Below, in pieces: positions 1 through 6,420 of a stretch of 6,901 bases of DNA. The stretch spans positions 1 through 6,901 of the forward strand of contig JAEWHT010000116.1 in assembly GCA_023387695.1 (NCBI GenBank), read 5' to 3'. How positions within the stretch are numbered: the first letter of the stretch is position 1; the number at the start of each line of letters is the position of its first letter. Source of the stretch: Pseudomonadota bacterium. GTDB taxonomy: Bacteria > Pseudomonadota > Alphaproteobacteria > Rhizobiales > Xanthobacteraceae. Below the pieces are notes generated by a model. It saw only the letters and a program-made list of their open reading frames with translations. It searched no databases and was not told where the DNA came from. A program made the translations under genes and the position numbers.

Positions 1-479
1 ACCTCGCCGAGCGTCAACCAGGCGTCGGCTTCCTTGCCGTTGGCGCCCTTGAGGCGGAGGATGTCGGACACCTTGCACTCGAACGCAACCGGGCTCTCGC
101 CGACACGCGGCACGTTGACGAGCTTGCCCGGCACGGCGGTGAGGCCAGCGATGTCGAACTCGTCGACTTCCGGAGCGACATGCGCGGCGGTCGCGTTCAT
201 GTGCTTGGCCAGGTCCATCGTTGCGAGATTCCAGACGAATTCGCCGGTCTGCTTGATGTTCTCGACCGAGTCCTTCCAGTTGGTCGAGGAGAAGCCGATG
301 ATCGGCGGCACGTAGCAGAACGCGTTGAAGAAGCTGTAGGGCGCCAAATTGACGTGGCCCTTGGTGTCACGCGAGGAGATCCAGCCAATCGGCCGCGGCG
401 CGATGATGGCATTGAAGGGATCGTGCTTGAGGCCGTGGCCCTTGGAGGGTTCGTAAAAATGGAGGTCTTTGTCGGTCAC
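1..479 (-). CDS. Flavin reductase-like (FMN-binding split-barrel) protein, 3' end cut off by the window
   Basis: The reading frame is open from a GTG at 479-477 to the left window edge, giving about 159 residues that start VTDKDLHFYEPSKGHGLKHD. The segment PFNAIIAPRPIGWISSRD (about residues 21-38), then NLAPYSFFNAF and PPIIGFSS, is the characteristic N-terminal half of the flavin-reductase-like domain. In that family it contacts FMN, and members reduce or bind flavin, often beside a flavin-dependent oxygenase. Full-length relatives usually run to about 200 residues, so the C-terminus lies outside the window. The GTG start is supported by AGGAAAG at 493-487, seven bases upstream; no ATG in frame has a comparable site. 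There is no signal peptide, so it should be cytosolic. It lies 141 bp downstream of tetR on the same strand, with a long palindrome between. Partner and substrate cannot be told from this window. The family call is firm; true reductase activity is not shown. Confidence 0.85.
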   Translation of the reverse strand, partial: MTDKDLHFYEPSKGHGLKHDPFNAIIAPRPIGWISSRDTKGHVNLAPYSFFNAFCYVPPIIGFSSTNWKDSVENIKQTGEFVWNLATMDLAKHMNATAAHVAPEVDEFDIAGLTAVPGKLVNVPRVGESPVAFECKVSDILRLKGANGKEADAWLTLGE

Positions 480-500
480 GCGGGATCTTTCCTGGTCCTG

Positions 501-586
501 GTAGCCCGGATGGAGCGAAGCGTAATCCGGGGCCGCCAGCGCAACGCTGAACCATCCCGGATTGCGCTTCGCTCCATCCGGGCTAC
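501..586. repeat. 86-bp palindromic intergenic repeat (copy 1)
   Basis: Arms of 31 bases (501-531 and 556-586) are inverted complements with one non-Watson-Crick position, T523 opposite G564, which is a G-U wobble in RNA. The loop is 24 bases (532-555). The outer end reads GTAGCCCGGATGGAGCGAAG. A second copy of the same family is at 6421-6505. Such GTAGCCCGGATGGAGCG palindromes resemble dispersed intergenic repeats of Bradyrhizobium-type genomes (from memory, not searched). It lies between the tetR stop and the flavin reductase start and would form a very stable hairpin in transcripts of either strand. Confidence 0.9.
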
Positions 587-595
587 GTCAGCTTG

Positions 596-624
596 CTTAT
601 AGGAGAGATTTGCCCGCCCGTCAG
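596..624 (-). promoter_or_regulatory. Candidate sigma70-type promoter for the flavin reductase gene
   Basis: On the minus strand CTGACG (624-619, overlapping the tetR stop codon) is followed by a 17-base spacer and TATAAG (601-596). These match the -35 and -10 consensus at four and five of six positions. Transcription would start near 589, so the leader would contain the whole palindrome at 501-586 before the ribosome site at 493-487. This is a prediction from sequence only; read-through from the efflux operon is an alternative. Confidence 0.4.
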
Positions 625-1220
625 TGGCGCGGGGACAGACCGGCGATGACGAAATCGATCATCTGGTCGATGCTGGGGCCCGGCTTGGTGGCGCACTGGG
701 CGATCATCTGGGGGTGGAAGAAGCGCATCATGGCGGTGCAGGCACAGAGCGAGGCCAGCTGCAGGTCCGGCGCCTCGAACTCGCCGGAAGCAGCACCTTG
801 CGCAATCATCTGGCCAACAAATCCGGCGATGCACTCCATGTGGTTGACGCAGACGTCCCAGTCCTCCTGCATCGCGATCTCGACCATCTCATGCAGCTTG
901 TTGTCACCGACATAGCGTTCGGTGTTCATGCGATGGATGGTCGTGAGCAGCTCGCGGAAGCGCGGGAGTACCGGACCGGGTCTGGCTACGATCCGCTGCG
1001 CTTCCAGCTCGACTTCGCCCATCAGCGAACGGGCCACCGACTGATGGATCGCCTTCTTCGATTCGAAGAAGCGATAGACATTGGCGGGGCTCATCCGGAG
1101 CTCTTTGGCGATGTCCCCAACCGTCGTCTTCTGATAGCCGATCTGGCGGAACAGCCGTTCGGCCACCTCGAGAATACGATCCCGGGTGTCACCTTCGATA
1201 TGTTCCGCAACCAGTGTCAT
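621..1220 (-). CDS. TetR/AcrR-family transcriptional regulator
   Basis: A 199-residue protein of typical TetR length. Residues about 11-58 form the N-terminal DNA-binding domain: helix 1 in TRDRILEVAERLFRQIGY, then TTVGDIAKELRMSPANVYRFFESKKAI, which holds the helix-turn-helix with recognition helix SPANVYRFF. Residues 60-199 are a helical ligand-binding and dimerisation domain with several Cys and Met residues (C124, C130, C159, C161, C176). The family represses transcription until a small ligand binds. The gene starts 33 bases after the pump stop codon on the same strand, with no room for a full promoter between, so it is probably the last gene of the efflux operon and acts as feedback repressor. 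No good Shine-Dalgarno sequence precedes the ATG, which suggests low translation or coupling. A candidate operator lies at 5716-5728. The inducer is unknown. Confidence 0.93.
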   Translation of the reverse strand: MTLVAEHIEGDTRDRILEVAERLFRQIGYQKTTVGDIAKELRMSPANVYRFFESKKAIHQSVARSLMGEVELEAQRIVARPGPVLPRFRELLTTIHRMNTERYVGDNKLHEMVEIAMQEDWDVCVNHMECIAGFVGQMIAQGAASGEFEAPDLQLASLCACTAMMRFFHPQMIAQCATKPGPSIDQMIDFVIAGLSPRH

Positions 1221-1253
1221 GTGTCAGGACTCGTTCGTCGCTAGTCTTCTCAT

Positions 1254-4200
1254 TTATTCAGCCGCCTCAGCAAGCGGAATTGCGTGCTGGTCATCGCTCC
1301 CATGCTGCGGCGCGGCAGGTTGTTCCGGAGTACCGGCCTCATCCAGGCTCTTCCTGAACCAAAGTGCATAGAGGCCCGGCAGGTACAGCAGCGTCAGGAA
1401 TGTCGCGACAAACAGTCCGCCCATGATGGTGATCGCCATCGGTCCCCAGAAGGCCGAGCGCGACAGCGGGATCATGGCGAGGATGGCGGCGAGCGCCGTC
1501 AGCACCACCGGACGAGCGCGGCGGACCGTCGCCTCCACAATCGCCTCGCGACGGGTCAGACCATGGGAGACATCGGTCTCGATCTGGTCGACCAGGATGA
1601 CCGTGTTGCGCATGATCATGCCAGCGAGCGCGATCAGGCCGAGCAGGGCCACGAAGCCGAACGGGGCGTTGGCGACGTTGAGGCCAAGGGAGGCACCGAC
1701 GATGCCAAGCGGTGCAGTCAGGAACACCAGCAGCAGCCGCGAGAAGCTCTGCAGCTGGAACATCAACAGCGTCAGCATCACCATGACCATCACCGGGAAG
1801 AGGATGAAGATCGAGGCGTTGCCCTTGGCGGATTCCTCGAATGCCCCACCCGGCTCGATGCGGTAGGCCGGCTCGAGGTAATCCTTGATCTGCTGCAGCT
1901 TCGGCGTGATCTGGCTGGTCACGTCGGGCGCCTGCACGCCGTCGACGACGTCGGAGCGCACGGTGATCGCCATGTCGCGGTTGCGCCGCCACATGATCGG
2001 CTCCTCGTGGGAATACTCGATCTTGGCAATCTGCTGCAGCGGTACGGCAACGCCGTTCTTCGAGGTGATGGTGAGATCACCGACGCCGCCGAGATCGAGA
2101 CGCTCGGACGGGATCGCACGCGCGACCACGCCAACCTTCTCGATGCCGTCACGCACGGTCGTGACCTGCGCGCCGGAGATCAGCATGGACAGCGCCTGCG
2201 AGACGTCCTGCGGGGTCAGGCCCATGGCACGGGCGCGATCCTGGTCGACGACGAGCTTGAGGTAAGGTGACTGCTCGTTCCAGTCGAGCTGGACGTCCTT
2301 GACGTTCTTGTTCTGCCGCATGACGTCGCGAACCTGGTAGGCGATCTCGCGCACCTTGTTGGCGTCGGGGCCGATCACGCGGAACTGCACGGGGAAGCCG
2401 ACGGGAGGGCCGAAATTGAAACGGTCGACGCGGACGCGCGCTTCGGTGAGCATGCCGTCGGCAGCCGCGTTCTCGATCTTGGCCTTGATGCGCTCGCGCG
2501 CCTCGACGCCCTTGGCGACGATGACAATCTCGGCAAAGGCCTCGTTCGGCAGCTGCGGGTTGAGGCCGAGCCAGAAGCGCGGCGACCCCTGGCCGACATA
2601 GGACGTATAAGTCTCGATATCCTTGTCATCCTTCAGCAGCGTCTCGGCCTTCTTCACGGCCTTCTCGGTGACGTTGAAGGCGGTGCCCTCGGGCAGACGC
2701 AGTTGCAGGAACAGTTCGGGCCGCTCGGAGAGCGGGAAGAACTGCTGCTGGACATGGCCGAAGCCCACGATCGAGGCGACGAAGACGCCGACAGTTGCAA
2801 CCACCACCGTGATGCGGTGATTGACGCACCACTGCACGATGGCGCGCAGACCACGATACATGCGGGTCTCATAGACCGCATGCGGATCGTGGTTGAGGTG
2901 CATCTTCATCTCGGGCAACAACTTGACGCCGATATAGGGCGTGAAGATCACCGCCACGAACCAGGAGGCGACCAGCGCGATCGCCACGATCCAGAAGATA
3001 CTGCCGGCATATTCGCCGACCGCCGAATTGGCAAAGCCGATGGGGAGGAAGCCAGCGGCCGTGACCAGCGTTCCCGTGAGCATCGGAAACGCAGTCGATT
3101 CCCAGGCAAAGGACGCCGCGCGCATGCGGTCCCAGCCCTGTTCCATCTTCACCACCATCATCTCGACCGCGATGATCGCGTCATCCACCAGCAGGCCGAG
3201 CGCGATGATCAGCGCGCCGAGCGTGATGCGGTGCAGGTCGAGCCCCATCACGTTCATGACGATGAAGACGATACCGAGCACGAGCGGGACCGACATCGCC
3301 ACCACGATGCCGGTGCGCCAGCCGAGCGCCAGGAACGACACGAACAGCACGATGACGAGTGCTTCCATGAAGGAGTGCACGAACTCGCCGACGGCGTGCT
3401 CGACCACCTTGGGCTGATCGGCGATCAGCGACACGTCGACGCCCTGCGGCACGGCCTTCATGAACTCGGCGGTCGCCTTCTCGACGTCCTTGCCGAGTTC
3501 GAGGATGTTGGCGCCCTTGGCGGTGACGACACCGATGCCGATCGCGGCCTTGCCTTCCTGGCGGACGATGAAGCTCGGCGGATCGACATAGCCGTGGGTG
3601 ACGGTGGCGATATCGCCGAGACGGAACACGCGACCGTTGCTTTCGACCGGGGTCTCGGCCACGGCCTTGACGCCGTCGAGTGCGCCGGTGACGCGCAGCG
3701 GCACGCGTTGCGACGAGGTTTCGACCGTGCCGGCCGGCGTCACGTTGTTCTGCTTGGCGAGCGAATCGAACAGCGCCTGCGGCGTGATGCCGAGGGTGGC
3801 GAGCTTCGCGTGCGAAAACTCGACGAAGATGCGCTCGTCCTGATTGCCGTACATGTCGACCTTGGTCACACCCGGCACCTTCAGGAGGCGCTGACGGAAA
3901 CCTTCGGCGACCTTCTTGAGCTGGGCATAATCGGCGCCGTCGCCGGTCATCATGTAGAGAATGGAATCGACGTCCGAGAATTCGTCATTGACAACGGGGC
4001 CGAGAATGCCTGCGGGCAGCTGGCCCTGCACATCGACCAGCTTCTTGCGCAGCAGATAGAAAAGATAAGGCACGTCCTTCGGCGGCGTGGAGTCGCGGAA
4101 GGTCACCTGCAGCGCAGTGAAGCCCGGCTTCGAGTAGGTCTGCACCTTCTCGAAATAGGGCAGCTCCTGAATCTTCTTCTCGATGGGATCGGCGACCTGC

Positions 4201-4391
4201 GCCTGCATCTCCTGCGCGGTCGCACCCGGCCACAGCACGGAGACGTTGACCACCTTCACGGTGAAGAACGGATCCTCGGCACGGCCGAGCTTCTGATAGG
4301 AGAAGAAGCCGGCGACGCCGAGCACCAGCATCAGAAACAGGACCAGCGTCGGATGGCTGACGGCCCAGGCCGAAAGGTTGAAGCGCTTCAT
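1254..4391 (-). CDS. RND-family efflux transporter, inner-membrane permease subunit (AcrB-like)
   Basis: A 1045-residue protein of full RND pump length. It shows the two-fold layout: TM1 at about 11-31, a large periplasmic porter/docking region to about 335, TM2-TM6 at about 338-488, TM7 at about 525-545, a second periplasmic region to about 857, and TM8-TM12 at about 858-1010. TM4 carries LGLLVDDAIIAVE with D403 and D404, matching the AcrB proton-relay pair D407/D408. In TM10, GMIMRNTVILVDQ puts R928 where AcrB has K940. It exports substrates from the inner membrane or periplasm by proton antiport, with the adjacent adaptor and an outer-membrane channel not encoded here. Start: GGAGAG sits just upstream of the ATG at 4391. 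It lies 177 bases after the adaptor gene, in the same operon. The sequence reads as a hydrophobe/amphiphile (HAE1-type) pump rather than a metal pump, but the substrate cannot be stated. The last 35 or so residues form a hydrophilic cytoplasmic tail. Confidence 0.95.
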   Translation of the reverse strand: MKRFNLSAWAVSHPTLVLFLMLVLGVAGFFSYQKLGRAEDPFFTVKVVNVSVLWPGATAQEMQAQVADPIEKKIQELPYFEKVQTYSKPGFTALQVTFRDSTPPKDVPYLFYLLRKKLVDVQGQLPAGILGPVVNDEFSDVDSILYMMTGDGADYAQLKKVAEGFRQRLLKVPGVTKVDMYGNQDERIFVEFSHAKLATLGITPQALFDSLAKQNNVTPAGTVETSSQRVPLRVTGALDGVKAVAETPVESNGRVFRLGDIATVTHGYVDPPSFIVRQEGKAAIGIGVVTAKGANILELGKDVEKATAEFMKAVPQGVDVSLIADQPKVVEHAVGEFVHSFMEALVIVLFVSFLALGWRTGIVVAMSVPLVLGIVFIVMNVMGLDLHRITLGALIIALGLLVDDAIIAVEMMVVKMEQGWDRMRAASFAWESTAFPMLTGTLVTAAGFLPIGFANSAVGEYAGSIFWIVAIALVASWFVAVIFTPYIGVKLLPEMKMHLNHDPHAVYETRMYRGLRAIVQWCVNHRITVVVATVGVFVASIVGFGHVQQQFFPLSERPELFLQLRLPEGTAFNVTEKAVKKAETLLKDDKDIETYTSYVGQGSPRFWLGLNPQLPNEAFAEIVIVAKGVEARERIKAKIENAAADGMLTEARVRVDRFNFGPPVGFPVQFRVIGPDANKVREIAYQVRDVMRQNKNVKDVQLDWNEQSPYLKLVVDQDRARAMGLTPQDVSQALSMLISGAQVTTVRDGIEKVGVVARAIPSERLDLGGVGDLTITSKNGVAVPLQQIAKIEYSHEEPIMWRRNRDMAITVRSDVVDGVQAPDVTSQITPKLQQIKDYLEPAYRIEPGGAFEESAKGNASIFILFPVMVMVMLTLLMFQLQSFSRLLLVFLTAPLGIVGASLGLNVANAPFGFVALLGLIALAGMIMRNTVILVDQIETDVSHGLTRREAIVEATVRRARPVVLTALAAILAMIPLSRSAFWGPMAITIMGGLFVATFLTLLYLPGLYALWFRKSLDEAGTPEQPAAPQHGSDDQHAIPLAEAAE

Positions 4392-4454
4392 CGCACTCTC
4401 CGGAAAATCGATCCAATTGCCAAAACGACAGCCGCTCTGTTCAAGGCGTCGTCG

Positions 4455-4520
4455 CGAGGCAGCGAAGCAATCCAGGGGGCTGGGCAGGTTCTGGATCGCT
4501 TCGCCGCTTCAGCCCTCGCA
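4455..4520. repeat. Degenerate palindromic repeat between the adaptor and pump genes
   Basis: The inner arms GCGAAGCAATCCAG (4463-4476) and CTGGATCGCTTCGC (4492-4505) pair at 13 of 14 positions around a 15-base loop. The outer arms GCGAGG (4455-4460) and CCTCGC (4515-4520) pair perfectly, with 2 and 9 unpaired bases on the two sides. The sequence resembles a second dispersed family of intergenic palindromes seen in Bradyrhizobium-type genomes (recalled, not searched). It lies in the 177-base gap inside the efflux operon. I see no T-tract typical of a terminator and no clear promoter for the pump gene in the gap. Confidence 0.7.
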
Positions 4521-4568
4521 TTTGCGCGTGGGCCGAAACTCGCCTTGCAACAACGGACGCGTAAATTT

Positions 4569-5675
4569 TTAGAAAGACAGCGCCGATACGACCCGCACCT
4601 TCTGGCCGGGATCGAGCTTCTGCACACCGAGGGCGACGATCTTGGCGCCCTCGTCGACACCAGCGGTGATGACGACATCGTTGCTGTCGTAGGACTTCAC
4701 CACGACCGGCTTCAGCGTGACCGCGCCATTGTCGTCGACGACGTAGAAGGACGGCTTGCCGCCTTCGTTAAACAGCGCCGACAGCGGCAGCCGCGCAACG
4801 CGCTCGGTGGCGGCGTCCGACAGCGTCAGCGTCGCGGTCATGCCGAGCGCGACCTTGTCATCGGCTTCGGGCAGCGAGAACTTTGCCAGATAAGTGCGCG
4901 TGGCCGGATCAGCCGTCGGCGCGATCTCGCGCAGCTTCGCTGTATATTTCTTGTTGGGCTCAGACCAAAGAGTGACGCTGGCGACGCCCGACTTGGCGCG
5001 TCCAACCAGCGTCTCAGGGATCGCGACGACTGCTTCCTTTTCAGCAAAGCGGGCGACACGGATCGAAGCCTGGCCCGCGGCGACCACCTGGCCGGGCTCG
5101 ATCAGCGTTGCGGTGACGACGCCACGGGCGTCGGCATTGAGCGTCGCGTAGGAAAGAGAATTCTTGGTCAGTTCGACCGAGCGGACGGCACGGTCGAGGC
5201 GCGCACGAGCCTCATCGGCGGCGGCGCGGCTCGTATCCATCGCCGCATCCGTGGTCCAGCCCTTGGCCTTCAGATCCTTGGCGCGCTGCTCGGCGGCGGC
5301 CGCCTGGGCGAGCACGCCGGTGGCGGCGGTCTGCTCGGCTACGGCCTGCGCGGCCTGCAGCTTCAGATCGACCTCGTCGAGGGTGGCCAGCGCCTGGCCG
5401 ACTTCAACGGTCTGGCCGACCTCTACGAGGCGCTTGGCGACCTTGCCGGCCACGCGAAAACCGAGATCGCTCTCGATCCGGGGCCTGACCGTGCCGACGA
5501 AGCTGCGCTCCGGGGTCTCGGCATCATAATGGGCGGTCGCGACCAGAACCGGCCGCGGAGGCTCGGCCTTTTGCGCGACGGTATCGTTGCACCCAGCCAG
5601 TGCGGTGGCCATCAGGGCCAGCGACACACCCGCCAAGAGCCTGGAATAGCTGGACAAAACCGACCGAACGAACAT
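4569..5675 (-). CDS. RND efflux periplasmic adaptor (membrane fusion protein), lipoprotein
   Basis: A 368-residue protein starting at the ATG 5675-5673. A TTG eight codons upstream (5699) would extend it. The ATG is preferred because AGGAG (5689-5685) lies nine bases before it, the signal peptide starts properly there, and the predicted transcript begins at about 5700. Residues 1-29 are a lipoprotein signal peptide with lipobox LAGC and acylated Cys29. Then come a lipoyl/barrel-sandwich half (about 68-103, with VGQTVEVGQALATLDEVDL), an alpha-hairpin coiled coil rich in Ala and Gln (about 104-171), the second lipoyl half (about 172-209, with GVVTATLIEPGQVVAAGQ), a beta-barrel (about 215-285, with PTADPATRTYLAKF), and a membrane-proximal domain (about 293-366). 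It links the downstream RND pump to an outer-membrane channel. It is the first gene of the operon. Substrate range is unknown. Confidence 0.94.
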   Translation of the reverse strand: MFVRSVLSSYSRLLAGVSLALMATALAGCNDTVAQKAEPPRPVLVATAHYDAETPERSFVGTVRPRIESDLGFRVAGKVAKRLVEVGQTVEVGQALATLDEVDLKLQAAQAVAEQTAATGVLAQAAAAEQRAKDLKAKGWTTDAAMDTSRAAADEARARLDRAVRSVELTKNSLSYATLNADARGVVTATLIEPGQVVAAGQASIRVARFAEKEAVVAIPETLVGRAKSGVASVTLWSEPNKKYTAKLREIAPTADPATRTYLAKFSLPEADDKVALGMTATLTLSDAATERVARLPLSALFNEGGKPSFYVVDDNGAVTLKPVVVKSYDSNDVVITAGVDEGAKIVALGVQKLDPGQKVRVVSALSF

Positions 5676-5706
5676 CGGAGGACACTCCTGCGTCTGCAAT
5701 GAGAGG

Positions 5707-5735
5707 AATGTCGACTAATCACTGATAAAAGTCAA
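5707..5735 (-). promoter_or_regulatory. Predicted promoter of the efflux operon
   Basis: On the minus strand TTGACT (5735-5730) is followed by a 17-base spacer and GACATT (5712-5707). The -35 matches consensus at five of six positions and the -10 at three of six. The start would fall near 5700, about 25 bases before the adaptor ATG, leaving just enough room for its ribosome site. The weak -10 fits the looser hexamers of alphaproteobacteria. Prediction only. Confidence 0.5.
5716..5728. promoter_or_regulatory. Candidate TetR operator in the efflux promoter spacer
   Basis: TAATCACTGATAA is a 13-bp near-palindrome centred on C5722; five of six symmetric pairs match, with only A5717/A5727 failing. 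It lies wholly between the predicted -35 and -10 of the adaptor promoter, a common place for TetR-family repressor sites. The half-site TAATC recurs at 5736-5740, exactly 20 bp away, and a wider ACTGA/TCAGT inverted pair (5721-5725, 5742-5746) overlaps it. The likely binder is the TetR protein encoded last in the operon; binding is inferred. Confidence 0.45.
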
Positions 5736-5794
5736 TAATCGTCAGTCATCAGGAAAGCGTGATCGTTAAGGGGTGGTTGCGGCATTGAATTGGG

Positions 5795-5809
5795 CGAAAT
5801 CTCATTTCG
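5795..5809. promoter_or_regulatory. Inverted repeat upstream of the toxin-antitoxin genes (distal)
   Basis: CGAAAT and ATTTCG form a perfect inverted repeat around CTC. It lies just after a possible -35 (TTGAAT, 5785-5790) and six bases before the perfect palindrome at 5816-5829. It may be an operator half of the antitoxin-controlled promoter; no obvious -10 hexamer settles the promoter position. Confidence 0.35.
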
Positions 5810-5815
5810 TGCTAA

Positions 5816-5829
5816 GGTTACATGTAACC
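5816..5829. promoter_or_regulatory. Perfect 14-bp palindrome, probable antitoxin operator
   Basis: GGTTACATGTAACC is fully self-complementary and ends four bases before the GGAGAG ribosome site (5834-5839) of the antitoxin gene. Antitoxins of the MazE type generally bind palindromes in their own promoter, alone or with toxin, so this is the best candidate operator. Binding by this antitoxin is inferred from position. Confidence 0.55.
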
Positions 5830-5843
5830 AAGCGGAGAGACCG

Positions 5844-6068
5844 ATGTCCTCTTCTTCAAAGCCAAAGTCGTCACGAGCCAAGGTGCGCGAGCACCGCGAG
5901 CGGCTGCGCGCGCAAGGGCTTCGTCCAATCCAGATCTGGGTTCCAGATGTGCGTTCTGCTGCCTTCAAGGCAGAAGCGCATCGACAGTCGCTGGCGGTGT
6001 CGACGAGCCCGCAGGAATACGACGATCAGGCATTCATCGATTCCGTTTCCATTTTGAACGACGAATGA
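5844..6068 (+). CDS. MazE-like antitoxin (DUF3018-type)
   Basis: A 74-residue protein. An upstream in-frame GTG/ATG region could extend it to 5790, but the ATG at 5844 is chosen because GGAGAG (5834-5839) precedes it and the longer form would run through the palindromic operator region. The segment RAKVREHRERLRAQGLRPIQIWVPDVRS (residues 11-38) followed by FKAEAHRQS is typical of the MazE-like family once called DUF3018; this N-terminal part should bind DNA as a dimer. The acidic C-terminal stretch SPQEYDDQAFIDSVSILNDE (55-74) should wrap and block the toxin. Its TGA stop overlaps the toxin ATG by the four bases ATGA, so translation is coupled. It neutralises the toxin and probably represses its own operon. 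Confidence 0.85.
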   Translation: MSSSSKPKSSRAKVREHRERLRAQGLRPIQIWVPDVRSAAFKAEAHRQSLAVSTSPQEYDDQAFIDSVSILNDE

Positions 6069-6418
6069 AGCGCGGCGAGATCTGGACGCTCGCAGGGGGC
6101 AAAGACTACGCGGGAAAGCCGCGGCCTGTGGTCATCGTTCAGGATGACGGCTTCGACACCGCGAACTCAGTCACGGTTTGTGCCTTCACGACCAACGAGA
6201 CCGAAGCACCGCTGTTTCGCCTGCTGGTCGGCCAGACGGAACGCAACGGCCTGCGGATCCCTTCCCGCCTGATGGTCGACAAGATCAGCACTGTGCCCAG
6301 GTCGAAGATCGGAAAGCTGATCGGCCACCTTGATGACGAGGACCTCTTGCGGCTCAATCGCGCGATGCTCGTGTTTCTCGGATTAGCTGGCTCGCAGAAA
6401 AACGCCGCCGCGGATTAG
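6065..6418 (+). CDS. MazF/PemK-family toxin, probable endoribonuclease
   Basis: A 117-residue protein, the normal size for MazF/PemK. MKRGEIWTLAGG opens the SH3-like barrel; KPRPVVIVQDD (residues 18-28) holds the conserved Arg (R20), and CAFTTNE (39-45) the conserved Thr (T42), matching the Arg and Thr catalytic pair of Bacillus MazF (R25, T48). The later RLMVDKISTVPRSKIGKLIGHLDDEDL (68-94) is the usual interface and C-terminal helix region. Family members cut single-stranded mRNA at short sequences and stop growth when the antitoxin is lost. No clear ribosome site precedes the ATG; the ATGA overlap with the antitoxin suggests coupled translation. Cleavage specificity cannot be read from sequence. 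The gene appears intact. Confidence 0.88.
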   Translation: MKRGEIWTLAGGKDYAGKPRPVVIVQDDGFDTANSVTVCAFTTNETEAPLFRLLVGQTERNGLRIPSRLMVDKISTVPRSKIGKLIGHLDDEDLLRLNRAMLVFLGLAGSQKNAAAD

Positions 6419-6420
6419 CC

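Noticed and set aside
367..555. A 62-codon minus-strand frame overlapping the flavin reductase start and the repeat
   Set aside because: It is out of frame with the clearly conserved flavin reductase domain and runs into the palindrome.
501..586. Insertion sequence ends or a MITE with target duplication
   Set aside because: The outer ends are inverted, but no matching direct duplication flanks either copy (CCTG before copy 1 and GTCA after it; AGCC before copy 2 and GCAG after it), and no transposase is near.
624..1244. A 206-codon open frame antisense to tetR
   Set aside because: It has the same codon-aligned shadow relation to a clear TetR gene, and its product resembles no family.
5676..5699. 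N-terminal extension of the adaptor from a TTG at 5699
   Set aside because: The extension MQTQECPP would precede the signal peptide, the strong AGGAG site lies inside it, and the predicted transcription start is at about 5700.
2703..5702. A 999-codon open frame on the plus strand, antisense to the pump and adaptor genes
   Set aside because: Its codons align exactly with the sense codons, so stops would need TTA, CTA or TCA in the real genes, codons that high-GC genomes avoid. The product is rich in His, Arg, Asp and Gly with no recognisable domain, and the sense genes are unmistakable. Both genes share one register across the gap, which lets the shadow run on.
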